Assembly: GCA_046594105.1 (NCBI GenBank)
Contig: JBKJQB010000007.1
Coordinates: 1-5,049 of the forward strand
Reading direction: 5' to 3'
Source of the DNA: JBDSGC01 sp046594105
Lineage (GTDB): Bacteria; Acidobacteriota; Thermoanaerobaculia; Gp7-AA8
Length of the DNA: 5,049 bases
In this document: positions 1 through 5,049 of the stretch, piece by piece
Numbering within the stretch: position 1 is the stretch's first letter
Layout: each line of letters opens with the position of its first letter
Translations under genes and position numbers: made by a program
Notes under the pieces: generated by a model
Told to the model about the DNA's origin: nothing
Databases searched by the model: none
The model's input: the letters and a program-made list of their open reading frames with translations, nothing else

Positions 1-109
1 CCCCGGGCACGGGGAGAAGGTGCCGAAGGCGGATGAGGGACGCTCACTCGACGAAGCTGGACCCCTCATCCCCGCTTCGCGGACCTTCTCCCCGTGTGCG
101 GGGAGAAGG
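1..109. repeat. Compound palindromic intergenic repeat (REP-like), left end cut by window edge
   Basis: Two long inverted arms, 10-39 and 63-94, face each other across a 23-nt spacer. Their outer 12 bases (CGGGGAGAAGGT) and inner 9 bases (GGATGAGGG) are perfect reverse complements. The cores differ: GCC-GAA-GGC at 22-30 and CCGC-TTC-GCGG at 72-82, and each is a small palindrome in its own right. Each arm also continues outwards into a short hairpin: CCCCG/CGGGG around GGCA at 1-14, and an 11-bp perfect stem at 84-109. The arrangement is typical of dispersed intergenic palindromes of the CCCTCATC...CCTTCTCCCC type seen in many GC-rich bacterial genomes (general knowledge, not searched). It lies just past the stop of the molybdopterin enzyme, so it could form or protect the 3' end of that transcript. 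No protein is encoded here. Confidence 0.8.
84..109. repeat. Perfect 11-bp hairpin within the compound repeat
   Basis: CCTTCTCCCCG at 84-94 pairs without mismatch with CGGGGAGAAGG at 99-109 around a TGTG tetraloop. It is the strongest local secondary structure I see in the window. On the minus-strand transcript it would form about 70 nt after the stop codon at 177. No T-rich tract follows it on either strand, so it does not meet the criteria for a classical intrinsic terminator. A role in 3'-end stabilisation or processing is inference. Confidence 0.75.
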
Positions 110-176
110 ACTCTCGATGGGAGGCTCCCGTTTCAGGATGACGGTAGGGATGACTAGGGTTCCCCTGCTTTCTGCC
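110..176. other. Short non-coding stretch between repeat and oxidoreductase stop
   Basis: No gene is supported here. Two weak structures are visible: GGGA-GGC-TCCC at 119-129 and AGGG-TTC-CCCT at 156-166. There is also a 7-base direct repeat, GGATGAC, at 136-142 and 148-154. None is strong enough to call a regulatory element, and none is followed by a T-tract. Confidence 0.5.
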
Positions 177-1139
177 TCAGTGTCCGGCGTACCAGTCGTA
201 GCCCTGCTCGGCCCAGTAGTCGGCGGGGCGCACGTCGGTGTAACGAATCGTCCCGATGCGCTTGATGTTCTTCACGCCGTATTTGACCGGGATGGCCAGT
301 CGCAGCGGCGCACCGTGCTGCCAGGTCAGCGGTCGCCCGTTCATCTCATAGGCCAGCAGGGTCTGGGGATGAATCGCGCTCTGAATATCGAGACCAACGT
401 AATAGCCGCGATCGGGAGTCTCCATGGAAACGTATCGCGGAAGGCTCTTCCAGTCGCGAAGATCGGCACGCCGTCCCTGACGATCCGTCGGCGGCACTCG
501 CTGCATGAGATCGGACAGTCGCGCTCCGGCCCACTGCACCACGATGCTCCAACCTTCAATGCACCGGAACTCCGTGATCATCTCGCGCCGAGGAAGTGCT
601 TTGATGTCTGCGAGGCTCAAGCTGGCCGGCTGGCCGGCACCTTCGATCCGCAAACGCCAGGTGGCCGGATCGAACGCCGGGTTGAGGCCGAGACCGCCGT
701 TGATGCGTTCCGGTGTGATGGCCGATCGGGGAAAGGTCGGAGTCAGTCGAGCAGTGCGGAAGTACGCCTCGGAGAGCTCTTGGTTCACCTCCAGGGTTCG
801 CCTCATCGGCCATTCCACACCGTCGATCTTTGGCCGCGAGCGCAGCCATTCCCACGCTCCCACTCCAGCGACTGCACTGATCCCGGCCACGATGAATCCG
901 CGACGCGACCGCCCCCGCAACTCCCGCTCCACGTCGTCGTCGTTGCGGGCGATGGCGATGCGGCGCTCCTCGGCTACCTGCTCGGCCGAGATTTCTGGAA
1001 CGTCAGCCGGCTGCACCTCGATCATCGGCTGAGCAGCCGGGGTGCTCTCGGCTTGAAGCGAACCCGTTTCCGGATCCTGCGCTACGGCAGGCTTGTCCTC
1101 CGGCACTCCCGGATGGTGGGAATCCGGCGGTTCAGTCAT
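177..1139 (-). CDS. Tat-exported molybdopterin-dependent oxidoreductase, sulfite oxidase/YedY (MsrP-like) family
   Basis: This 320-residue protein carries the Oxidored_molyb fold (about residues 150-305). The Moco-ligand motif FRCIEGWS has Cys193, the only cysteine in the protein, as the expected molybdenum ligand. A conserved cofactor-binding stretch, NGRPLTWQHGAPLRL, begins at 267 and is followed by KYGVKNIKRI. The C-terminal YWAEQGYDWYAGH also resembles this family. There is no CXXCH haem motif and no obvious dimerisation domain, so it resembles YedY/MsrP more than plant or animal sulfite oxidase. A twin-arginine motif (SRRGFI, Arg79-Arg80) precedes a hydrophobic segment (81-98), implying folded export by Tat. 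No clear AxA cleavage site is visible, so it is probably an N-terminally anchored periplasmic enzyme. The roughly 75 residues before the motif are acidic, proline-rich and unusually long. The ATG at 1139 is favoured by a perfect AGGAGG six bases upstream. The gene overlaps the cytochrome b gene by 8 nt, so that cytochrome is the likely electron partner. The substrate (sulfite, S-oxide, N-oxide or methionine sulfoxide) cannot be told from sequence. Confidence 0.92.
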   Translation of the reverse strand: MTEPPDSHHPGVPEDKPAVAQDPETGSLQAESTPAAQPMIEVQPADVPEISAEQVAEERRIAIARNDDDVERELRGRSRRGFIVAGISAVAGVGAWEWLRSRPKIDGVEWPMRRTLEVNQELSEAYFRTARLTPTFPRSAITPERINGGLGLNPAFDPATWRLRIEGAGQPASLSLADIKALPRREMITEFRCIEGWSIVVQWAGARLSDLMQRVPPTDRQGRRADLRDWKSLPRYVSMETPDRGYYVGLDIQSAIHPQTLLAYEMNGRPLTWQHGAPLRLAIPVKYGVKNIKRIGTIRYTDVRPADYWAEQGYDWYAGH

Positions 1140-1797
1140 GCGGAACCTCCTGGACTTCGTAGCCGATGATCATTGCCCGGAAGTTGTTCCATCCGGTCTT
1201 GGCCACCTGCGCGACGTGAACGACAAAAAACGCTAGGTAGCCGACGGTGATCCAGAAATGAAAGAACCTGGCCATCGGATACCCGCCGAGCAGCGTGGTC
1301 AGCCAAGCGAACTGCACCGGTTTGTAGATGGCCACGCCAGTGAGCAGCGATCCCAGTCCCATCAGGATGATCGCGGTGTAGGAGATCTGCTGCGCGCCGT
1401 TGTACTTCCGTGGCGGCGGTGGTTCCTTCCTTAGATGGAGGTCATGGAGCAGGACGAACCACGCTTCCTTGAACGAGTGACGGTTGGGCACCAGTTCGCG
1501 CCACTCACCCGACAGGATGGTGTAACCGACGTAGAGCAGTCCGTTGATGACGAAGAACCACATGAAGAAGAAGTGCAGGGCCATCCCCTCGCCGAGGCGA
1601 AAGGGAATGTGCAACCGATTCCAGGCGGGCTGGGACAGGGTCATCTTGAACAGGGTGTGACTTCCCAGACCCACCCGGTAGACCGAATTCGCCCAGTAGA
1701 TGAGCGTGCCGCTCCAGATCATGGCGAACAGAATGGGGAAGTTGATCCAGTGAAACCAGCGGATGGCCAGAGGGTGTTTCTTTTTCAGTGCCTTCAT
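1132..1797 (-). CDS. Cytochrome b561-type membrane subunit (cytochrome b/b6 domain, Ni/Fe-hydrogenase/thiosulfate reductase b-type)
   Basis: This 221-residue integral membrane protein has four predicted helices at about 17-35, 73-95, 138-158 and 178-198. Candidate haem b ligands sit where the family places them: His16 in RWFHW before helix 1, His75 at the start of helix 2, and His180 and His194 in helix 4. A loop with PPPP (126-129) and the motif LTGVAIYKPVQFAWLTTLLGG resemble proteins annotated as cytochrome b/b6 or thiosulfate reductase cytochrome b. It would pass electrons between quinol and a periplasmic partner. The 8-nt overlap with the downstream Tat/Mo enzyme makes that the obvious partner. 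It is not MsrQ, which is a six-helix ferric-reductase-like protein. I chose ATG 1797 over an in-frame TTG at 1800 because GGAGAG (1802-1807) is better spaced for the ATG and the N-terminus MKALKKKHP suits an N-in cytochrome. Confidence 0.9.
   Translation of the reverse strand: MKALKKKHPLAIRWFHWINFPILFAMIWSGTLIYWANSVYRVGLGSHTLFKMTLSQPAWNRLHIPFRLGEGMALHFFFMWFFVINGLLYVGYTILSGEWRELVPNRHSFKEAWFVLLHDLHLRKEPPPPRKYNGAQQISYTAIILMGLGSLLTGVAIYKPVQFAWLTTLLGGYPMARFFHFWITVGYLAFFVVHVAQVAKTGWNNFRAMIIGYEVQEVPHD
1146..1151 (-). promoter_or_regulatory. Shine-Dalgarno AGGAGG of the molybdopterin enzyme, inside the cytochrome b reading frame
   Basis: AGGAGG is followed by six bases (TTCCGC) and the ATG at 1139. 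It lies within the Gln-Glu-Val codons near the C-terminus of the cytochrome b gene, whose TGA falls inside the next gene's first codons (ATGACTGA). This fixes the start of the oxidoreductase and suggests coupled, roughly matched translation of the two proteins. Confidence 0.85.
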
Positions 1798-1801
1798 CAA
1801 A

Positions 1802-1807
1802 CTCTCC
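1802..1807 (-). promoter_or_regulatory. Shine-Dalgarno GGAGAG for the cytochrome b gene
   Basis: GGAGAG is followed by TTTG and the ATG at 1797, four bases from the end of the hexamer and six from GGAG. For the alternative TTG at 1800 the spacing would be too short, so this site decides the start. Confidence 0.65.
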
Positions 1808-1834
1808 GCGACGGATGCCGGTCACACCTTCGAT

Positions 1835-1850
1835 GCCGACGCCGGTCGGC
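1835..1850. repeat. Small hairpin in the gap between peptidase and cytochrome b genes
   Basis: GCCGAC at 1835-1840 and GTCGGC at 1845-1850 are perfect reverse complements around a four-base loop. The structure sits in the 73-nt gap, 21 to 36 nt beyond the peptidase stop on the transcript and about 38 nt before the cytochrome start. No T-run follows it on the minus strand. It could be an mRNA processing or stability element that separates expression of the two gene pairs, but chance is also plausible in GC-rich DNA. Confidence 0.4.
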
Positions 1851-1870
1851 GGTTTCAGCTGGAAGATCAA

Positions 1871-4282
1871 TCAGCGAAGGGTTTCTTCGAAGAGCTTGAA
1901 GATTCTTCTGTACTCGTCGGCCCAGCTCGTCGGCTCCACGAAGCCGTGGTTCTCCACCGGATAGACCGCCAGATCCCATCCTGTCTTTCGCAGCTCGATC
2001 AGTCGTTGCACCAGCCGCACGGTGTCCTGAAAGTGCACGTTGGTGTCGACCATTCCGTGGCAGATCAGCAGCCGCCCCTTCAATCCGCCGGCGAAATAGA
2101 TCGGCGACGATCGGCGATACGCCTCCGAGTCGGTCTGTGGCAGGTTCAGGATGTTGGCGGTGTATCCATGGTTGTAATGGGCCCAGTCGGTGACCGGCCG
2201 CAGTGCGGCGCCGGCGGCGAACACATCCGGCTGCGTGAACATCGCCATCAGGGTGATGAACCCGCCGTAGCTCCCGCCGTAGACGCCGATCTTCCTGGCG
2301 TCGACTCCCTGCGTGCTCACCAGCCAACGCGCGGCGTCGATCTGGTCGTCGAGGTCTTTCCCGCCCATGTGGCGATAGATCGCCGTCCGCCAGTCGCGCC
2401 CGTAACCCTTCGACCCGCGGTAATCCACGTCGAGCACCAGATACCCGCGAGACATGAGCAGGTGATGGAACATGTATTCGCGGTAGTAGCTCGACCACCA
2501 GCGATGTACGTTCTGGAGGTAACCGGCTCCGTGGACGAAGACGACGGCCGGCCCGCCGGCCTGCCAGTTCGCAGGCTTGTAGATCCGGGCCGGCACCTGC
2601 GCGCCGTCGCGTGCCGGAATGCGCACGATCGGAACATCGAGCCATGGATACGCTTCGAACTCCGGGGAGGGTGAATGCGTCACTCGAATCGGCGCACCGC
2701 CCCGTTTGAGATCACCGACATATACCTCGGGCGGTTTGGTGGTGTACGAGTAGAGATCGGCGATTGCCGTTTCATCGGGGGCCACCACCGCTTCGTTGTT
2801 CCCGGCCATGGTGGTGAGTTTCTCCAGCGCCCCTCCGCTCACCGGCAACCGCTCGAGGTGCCGCTCGAACGGTGAGCCGTCGCTGGTGGTGAGATAGAAA
2901 TTTCTGCCCGAGCGATCGAGGGCGATGGAGTCGACTTCCCAGTCTCCGGACGTCAGCGCACGCGAAGGTCCACCGGTCCAGGGAACCGTGTAGAGGTGCA
3001 TGAAGCCGGTTGCCTCCGAGGCGTAGTAGATCGTCCGGCTGTCGCGAAGCCAGCCTGTGCTCGGCTCGAATTGGGAGAAGCGGATCCAGGCGTCGTCGTG
3101 CGTGGTGACCAGCACTCGAGCCTTGGCGGTCGCCGGATCGAAGGCCATCAGCCAGGCGTCCTTGTTGTCGGCGGAGCGCACGGTGACGAATGCGTTCGTC
3201 CCATCATCGGACCAGACCGGGAGGCCGAGACTGACCTCGCGCTCTTTTGCCGTGGGCGCCGCACTCTTCTCGGTTTTCTCTTCGCTGCTCCGTCCCTCTT
3301 TCTCGATCGGCCCTGTGGAAACTGTCTTGTCGTTTTTCTCCGGAGGCGCGGCCGGCTTCATCCCGTGCTCGAACCATTTGACCTCGCCGGTTCCGGCATT
3401 GAATACGGCAAGCCGCGATGGGAGGCTGGCGTCGCCTACTTTTTCCCGCGAAGGAATGGTGTCCGTGTACGACGCTTCGGTCACGTAATTCGGCACGATC
3501 GCTTTCTTTGCCTTCTCTGACTCAGTGGCCATCACAGCCACGACATACTTTCCATCGGGGGTGAGCTGAGCGTCGGTGACGGTCTGCTTCTTCTCCAGTT
3601 TGTACGGCTTCAGAGGATGCTCGCGCTTGCGCTTCGCTTCTTCCTCCTCACGTTTGCGGGCGCGTCGATCGATGACATCGAGCAGTGTCCGCTCCTCCTT
3701 CTTGAGGAACTCCTGGCTTTCGCTTCCCTTCTTGTCGTCCCAGAGCGTGACGTTCGGTCCCTTGTCCTCCGCTCCGACGATGTTCGTCTTCTGCGACAGG
3801 CCTCCATCGCGCAGCGTCACAACGAAGAGGTTGTTCGCCCGGACGAACGTGACCGCTTTCTCGTCGAAGGTGAAATGCGGCGAGGACTCCGCGTCGGTGG
3901 TCTGTGTGAGCACCCGACGCACGCCGGTCTTCCCTTCCCAGAGAACGATGTCGCCGTCCTCCGCGAACACTGCGTTCTGGCGGTCACGACTCCATTGCGC
4001 ACTCGCCGGAGGCGCGTCCTTGGCCTCAGCTTCGGAGAGCTTGCGCAATCCACTGCCGTCGCGATTGACGACATAGGTATCGCGGTCTTTCTCGAGCGCG
4101 TCAGCGCGCTGCTTCCAGCTGAAGTAGAGGTGCGAGGAGTCAGGAGACCAGCGCAGATCCGTTGGCGTGTATCCGACGATTGCCGTCCCCTGCATGATGT
4201 GATCGATGGAGAGATCGAACGACTGCGCGGTCGCCGCTGCAGCGATCGAGAGGATGACCAGGCTCAGAACGATTCGTTTCAT
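1871..4282 (-). CDS. Secreted S9-family serine peptidase (prolyl oligopeptidase / dipeptidyl-peptidase-like)
   Basis: The 803-residue protein starts with a Sec signal peptide (MKRIVLSLVILSIAAAATA, likely cleaved after Ala19), so it acts in the periplasm or outside the cell. Residues of about 22-540 form the expected beta-propeller, with repeated WSPD, TPDG and WSDDG blade motifs. It resembles the DPP IV N-terminal domain and includes SEATGFMHLYTV at 422-433. Residues of about 555-803 are the alpha/beta-hydrolase domain. HGAGY at 584-588 is the oxyanion region, Ser671 lies in GGSYGGF, and the triad is completed by Asp746 (HGMVDTNV) and His779 (ENHGF). It would cleave short peptides, probably near proline or alanine, but the exact specificity is unknown. 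I do not see the DWxYEEE glutamate motif of true dipeptidyl peptidase IV. Two charged segments, about 183-232 and 308-350, interrupt the propeller. The start is set by AGGAG, four bases before the ATG. It begins one base after the pxpA stop, implying coupled translation. Confidence 0.95.
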   Translation of the reverse strand: MKRIVLSLVILSIAAAATAQSFDLSIDHIMQGTAIVGYTPTDLRWSPDSSHLYFSWKQRADALEKDRDTYVVNRDGSGLRKLSEAEAKDAPPASAQWSRDRQNAVFAEDGDIVLWEGKTGVRRVLTQTTDAESSPHFTFDEKAVTFVRANNLFVVTLRDGGLSQKTNIVGAEDKGPNVTLWDDKKGSESQEFLKKEERTLLDVIDRRARKREEEEAKRKREHPLKPYKLEKKQTVTDAQLTPDGKYVVAVMATESEKAKKAIVPNYVTEASYTDTIPSREKVGDASLPSRLAVFNAGTGEVKWFEHGMKPAAPPEKNDKTVSTGPIEKEGRSSEEKTEKSAAPTAKEREVSLGLPVWSDDGTNAFVTVRSADNKDAWLMAFDPATAKARVLVTTHDDAWIRFSQFEPSTGWLRDSRTIYYASEATGFMHLYTVPWTGGPSRALTSGDWEVDSIALDRSGRNFYLTTSDGSPFERHLERLPVSGGALEKLTTMAGNNEAVVAPDETAIADLYSYTTKPPEVYVGDLKRGGAPIRVTHSPSPEFEAYPWLDVPIVRIPARDGAQVPARIYKPANWQAGGPAVVFVHGAGYLQNVHRWWSSYYREYMFHHLLMSRGYLVLDVDYRGSKGYGRDWRTAIYRHMGGKDLDDQIDAARWLVSTQGVDARKIGVYGGSYGGFITLMAMFTQPDVFAAGAALRPVTDWAHYNHGYTANILNLPQTDSEAYRRSSPIYFAGGLKGRLLICHGMVDTNVHFQDTVRLVQRLIELRKTGWDLAVYPVENHGFVEPTSWADEYRRIFKLFEETLR

Positions 4283-4283
4283 G

Positions 4284-5009
4284 TCACTCCTGACTCTGTT
4301 GAATGCGTTTGCGGACGGCCTGAAGCCGCTCCACCGCGTGTTCCATATCGGCGTGGATGCAGATCGTATCGAATGCGATGCTCACTGCCGTTCCATCGTT
4401 CGCGATCACCACGCCCTGTTTCACGAGAAGCGCTGCCTGTTCCGCCGCCTCCTCGATGCTGAGCAGTGAGCCGGCGTTCGCCCGGGGAACGAGCGAACCG
4501 TCCGCGGTGTAACGCCGGTCTGCGAAAGCCTCGCGGATCACCAGCGTTCCCGCTCTTCGCGCCGCCGATGCCATGGCCGAGGCGTGGGGACAGACCAGCG
4601 CAATCGAGGGATCGACGCTCTGCAAGGCCTCCACGATCGTTCCCGCTCTTCCGGCATCGTGATGCGCGTCGTTGTACAGGGCGCCGTGTGGCTTGACGTG
4701 AGTCAACGCCATGCCCGACGAGGAGGCGATCGACTGCAGAGCCATCAACTGCGAGACGATGGTGAGGCGCAGTTCGTCCGGCGGCAGATCTAGCGATTTC
4801 CGCCCGAAGTGTTCGCGATCCGGGTAGGAGGGATGCGCCCCCAGTCGAACGTTCCATCTCGCAGCGTGAGCGACCGCGGTCGCCATCGATTCCGAGTCGC
4901 CGGTATGTCCGCCGCAGGCAACATTCGCGGAGGTGATCAGTGGCCAGATATGGTCCTCGCCCGGCGAGCCTTCGCCGAGATCGGCACTGAGGTCGATCGG
5001 CTTCCTCAT
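4284..5009 (-). CDS. pxpA: 5-oxoprolinase subunit A (LamB/YcsF family)
   Basis: This 241-residue cytoplasmic protein matches PxpA along its whole length (E. coli PxpA is about 244 residues). Family signatures in order are DLSADLGEG (6-14), SANVACGGHTGD (27-38), GAHPSYPDR (57-65), HVKPHGALYN (104-113) and EAFADRRYTADGSLVPR (160-176). CIHAD (217-221) replaces the usual C[VIL]HGD. PxpA works with PxpB and PxpC to hydrolyse 5-oxoproline (pyroglutamate) to glutamate using ATP. Neither partner is in the window; they may lie upstream. I chose ATG 5009 because its N-terminus, MRKPIDLSADLGE, lines up with the E. coli start. An in-frame TTG at 5015 would add two residues, and the frame stays open to the window edge, but no strong Shine-Dalgarno supports either extension. 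The TGA ends one base before the peptidase ATG, so the two are probably co-transcribed. Confidence 0.93.
   Translation of the reverse strand: MRKPIDLSADLGEGSPGEDHIWPLITSANVACGGHTGDSESMATAVAHAARWNVRLGAHPSYPDREHFGRKSLDLPPDELRLTIVSQLMALQSIASSSGMALTHVKPHGALYNDAHHDAGRAGTIVEALQSVDPSIALVCPHASAMASAARRAGTLVIREAFADRRYTADGSLVPRANAGSLLSIEEAAEQAALLVKQGVVIANDGTAVSIAFDTICIHADMEHAVERLQAVRKRIQQSQE
4287..4291 (-). promoter_or_regulatory. Shine-Dalgarno AGGAG of the peptidase gene, overlapping the end of pxpA
   Basis: AGGAG directly precedes the pxpA stop codon (AGGAG-TGA-C-ATG) and is four bases from the peptidase start. The spacing is short but usable. Ribosomes terminating on pxpA would sit on this start, which suggests termination-reinitiation coupling. 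Confidence 0.65.
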
Positions 5010-5049
5010 CCGCAAATGCTCTGGCAGAACACGATCACGCCGCCTCCGC
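5006..5049 (-). CDS. Possible 3' end of an upstream gene (partial, unidentified)
   Basis: One minus-strand frame is open from the window edge and ends at TGA 5008-5006, overlapping the pxpA ATG as ATGA. It would encode ...GGVIVFCQSICG. The codons mostly end in G or C, as in the confirmed genes, and ATGA overlaps are common in operons. A second frame ends at a TGA at 5037-5035 (...AEAA), and the pxpA frame itself is open to the edge, so which frame is really coding cannot be decided from these few codons. pxpB or pxpC would be natural neighbours, but this tail does not let me name it. Confidence 0.25.
   Translation of the reverse strand, partial: GGGVIVFCQSICG

Noticed and set aside
84..109. 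Hairpin as a classical rho-independent terminator of the operon
   Set aside because: The stem is strong, but no T-rich tract follows it on either strand. I list it as a repeat only.
1..109. CRISPR array
   Set aside because: The repeated blocks are inverted and nested, with no regular direct repeats or uniform spacers, and no cas gene is present.
33..1169. Long plus-strand open frame (378 codons) opposite the molybdopterin oxidoreductase
   Set aside because: The minus-strand protein has clear family motifs, a Tat signal and a perfect Shine-Dalgarno. The plus frame starts inside the palindromic repeat, has no recognisable domain and is what GC-rich codon use produces on the opposite strand.
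177..1797. A canonical MsrP-MsrQ methionine sulfoxide reductase system
   Set aside because: The Mo subunit is MsrP-like, but the membrane partner is a four-helix cytochrome b/b6 protein, not the six-helix MsrQ. Calling it msrPQ would claim a substrate the sequence does not prove.
1763..2674. Plus-strand open frame of 303 codons opposite the peptidase C-terminal domain
   Set aside because: It is antisense to the catalytic region of a well-supported S9 peptidase. Its translation has no family features.
1871..4282. True dipeptidyl peptidase IV
   Set aside because: The overall fold and triad fit family S9, but I could not find the DWxYEEE glutamate motif that binds the substrate N-terminus in DPP IV. 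The general S9 name is safer.
3617..4462. Plus-strand open frame of 281 codons opposite the peptidase N-terminus and the pxpA 3' end
   Set aside because: It spans the junction of two supported minus-strand genes, and its translation is Arg/Leu-rich with no recognisable motif. It is best explained as a shadow.
5010..5015. Upstream TTG start for pxpA
   Set aside because: It adds only two residues, has no better Shine-Dalgarno, and ATG 5009 matches the usual N-terminus of the family.

Overview
The window is a compact, GC-rich bacterial segment. Every gene I can support is on the minus strand, so transcription runs from base 5049 towards base 1. The proteins are a periplasmic S9 peptidase with charged inserts, a Tat-exported molybdopterin enzyme paired with a b-type cytochrome, and a stand-alone-looking PxpA. 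Together they suggest a Gram-negative, respiring, peptide-using bacterium. An Acidobacteriota-like or related soil/environmental lineage is my best guess, from general resemblance only. No rRNA or other phylogenetic marker is present to test it.

Layout in transcription order. (1) The window edge (5049 to about 5006) may hold the last codons of an unidentified upstream gene, whose stop would overlap the next start as ATGA. (2) pxpA (5009-4284) encodes the LamB/YcsF-family subunit of ATP-dependent 5-oxoprolinase. (3) One base later comes an 803-residue secreted S9 serine peptidase (4282-1871) with a complete Ser/Asp/His triad. (4) A 73-nt gap follows, containing a small hairpin and a Shine-Dalgarno. 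(5) Next is a four-helix cytochrome b561-type membrane protein (1797-1132). (6) Overlapping it by 8 nt is a YedY/sulfite-oxidase-family molybdopterin oxidoreductase (1139-177) with an unusually long cytoplasmic stretch before its twin-arginine motif. (7) The final 176 bases are non-coding and dominated by a compound palindromic repeat (1-109).

The genes form two tightly coupled pairs. The first looks like peptide or amino-acid salvage: an exported prolyl-oligopeptidase-type enzyme trims peptides, and PxpA would help open 5-oxoproline to glutamate if PxpB and PxpC are encoded nearby, which the window does not show. The second is a membrane redox module: the b-type cytochrome would exchange electrons between the quinone pool and the periplasmic Mo active site. 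It resembles MsrP/MsrQ in logic but uses a different class of membrane partner, and its substrate is unknown. All four genes could be one operon, or the redox pair could have its own promoter. I see no convincing -35/-10 pair in the 73-nt gap.

The families are all known. The parts that deserve a second look are the redox pair with its long N-terminal tail, and the symmetric repeat downstream.
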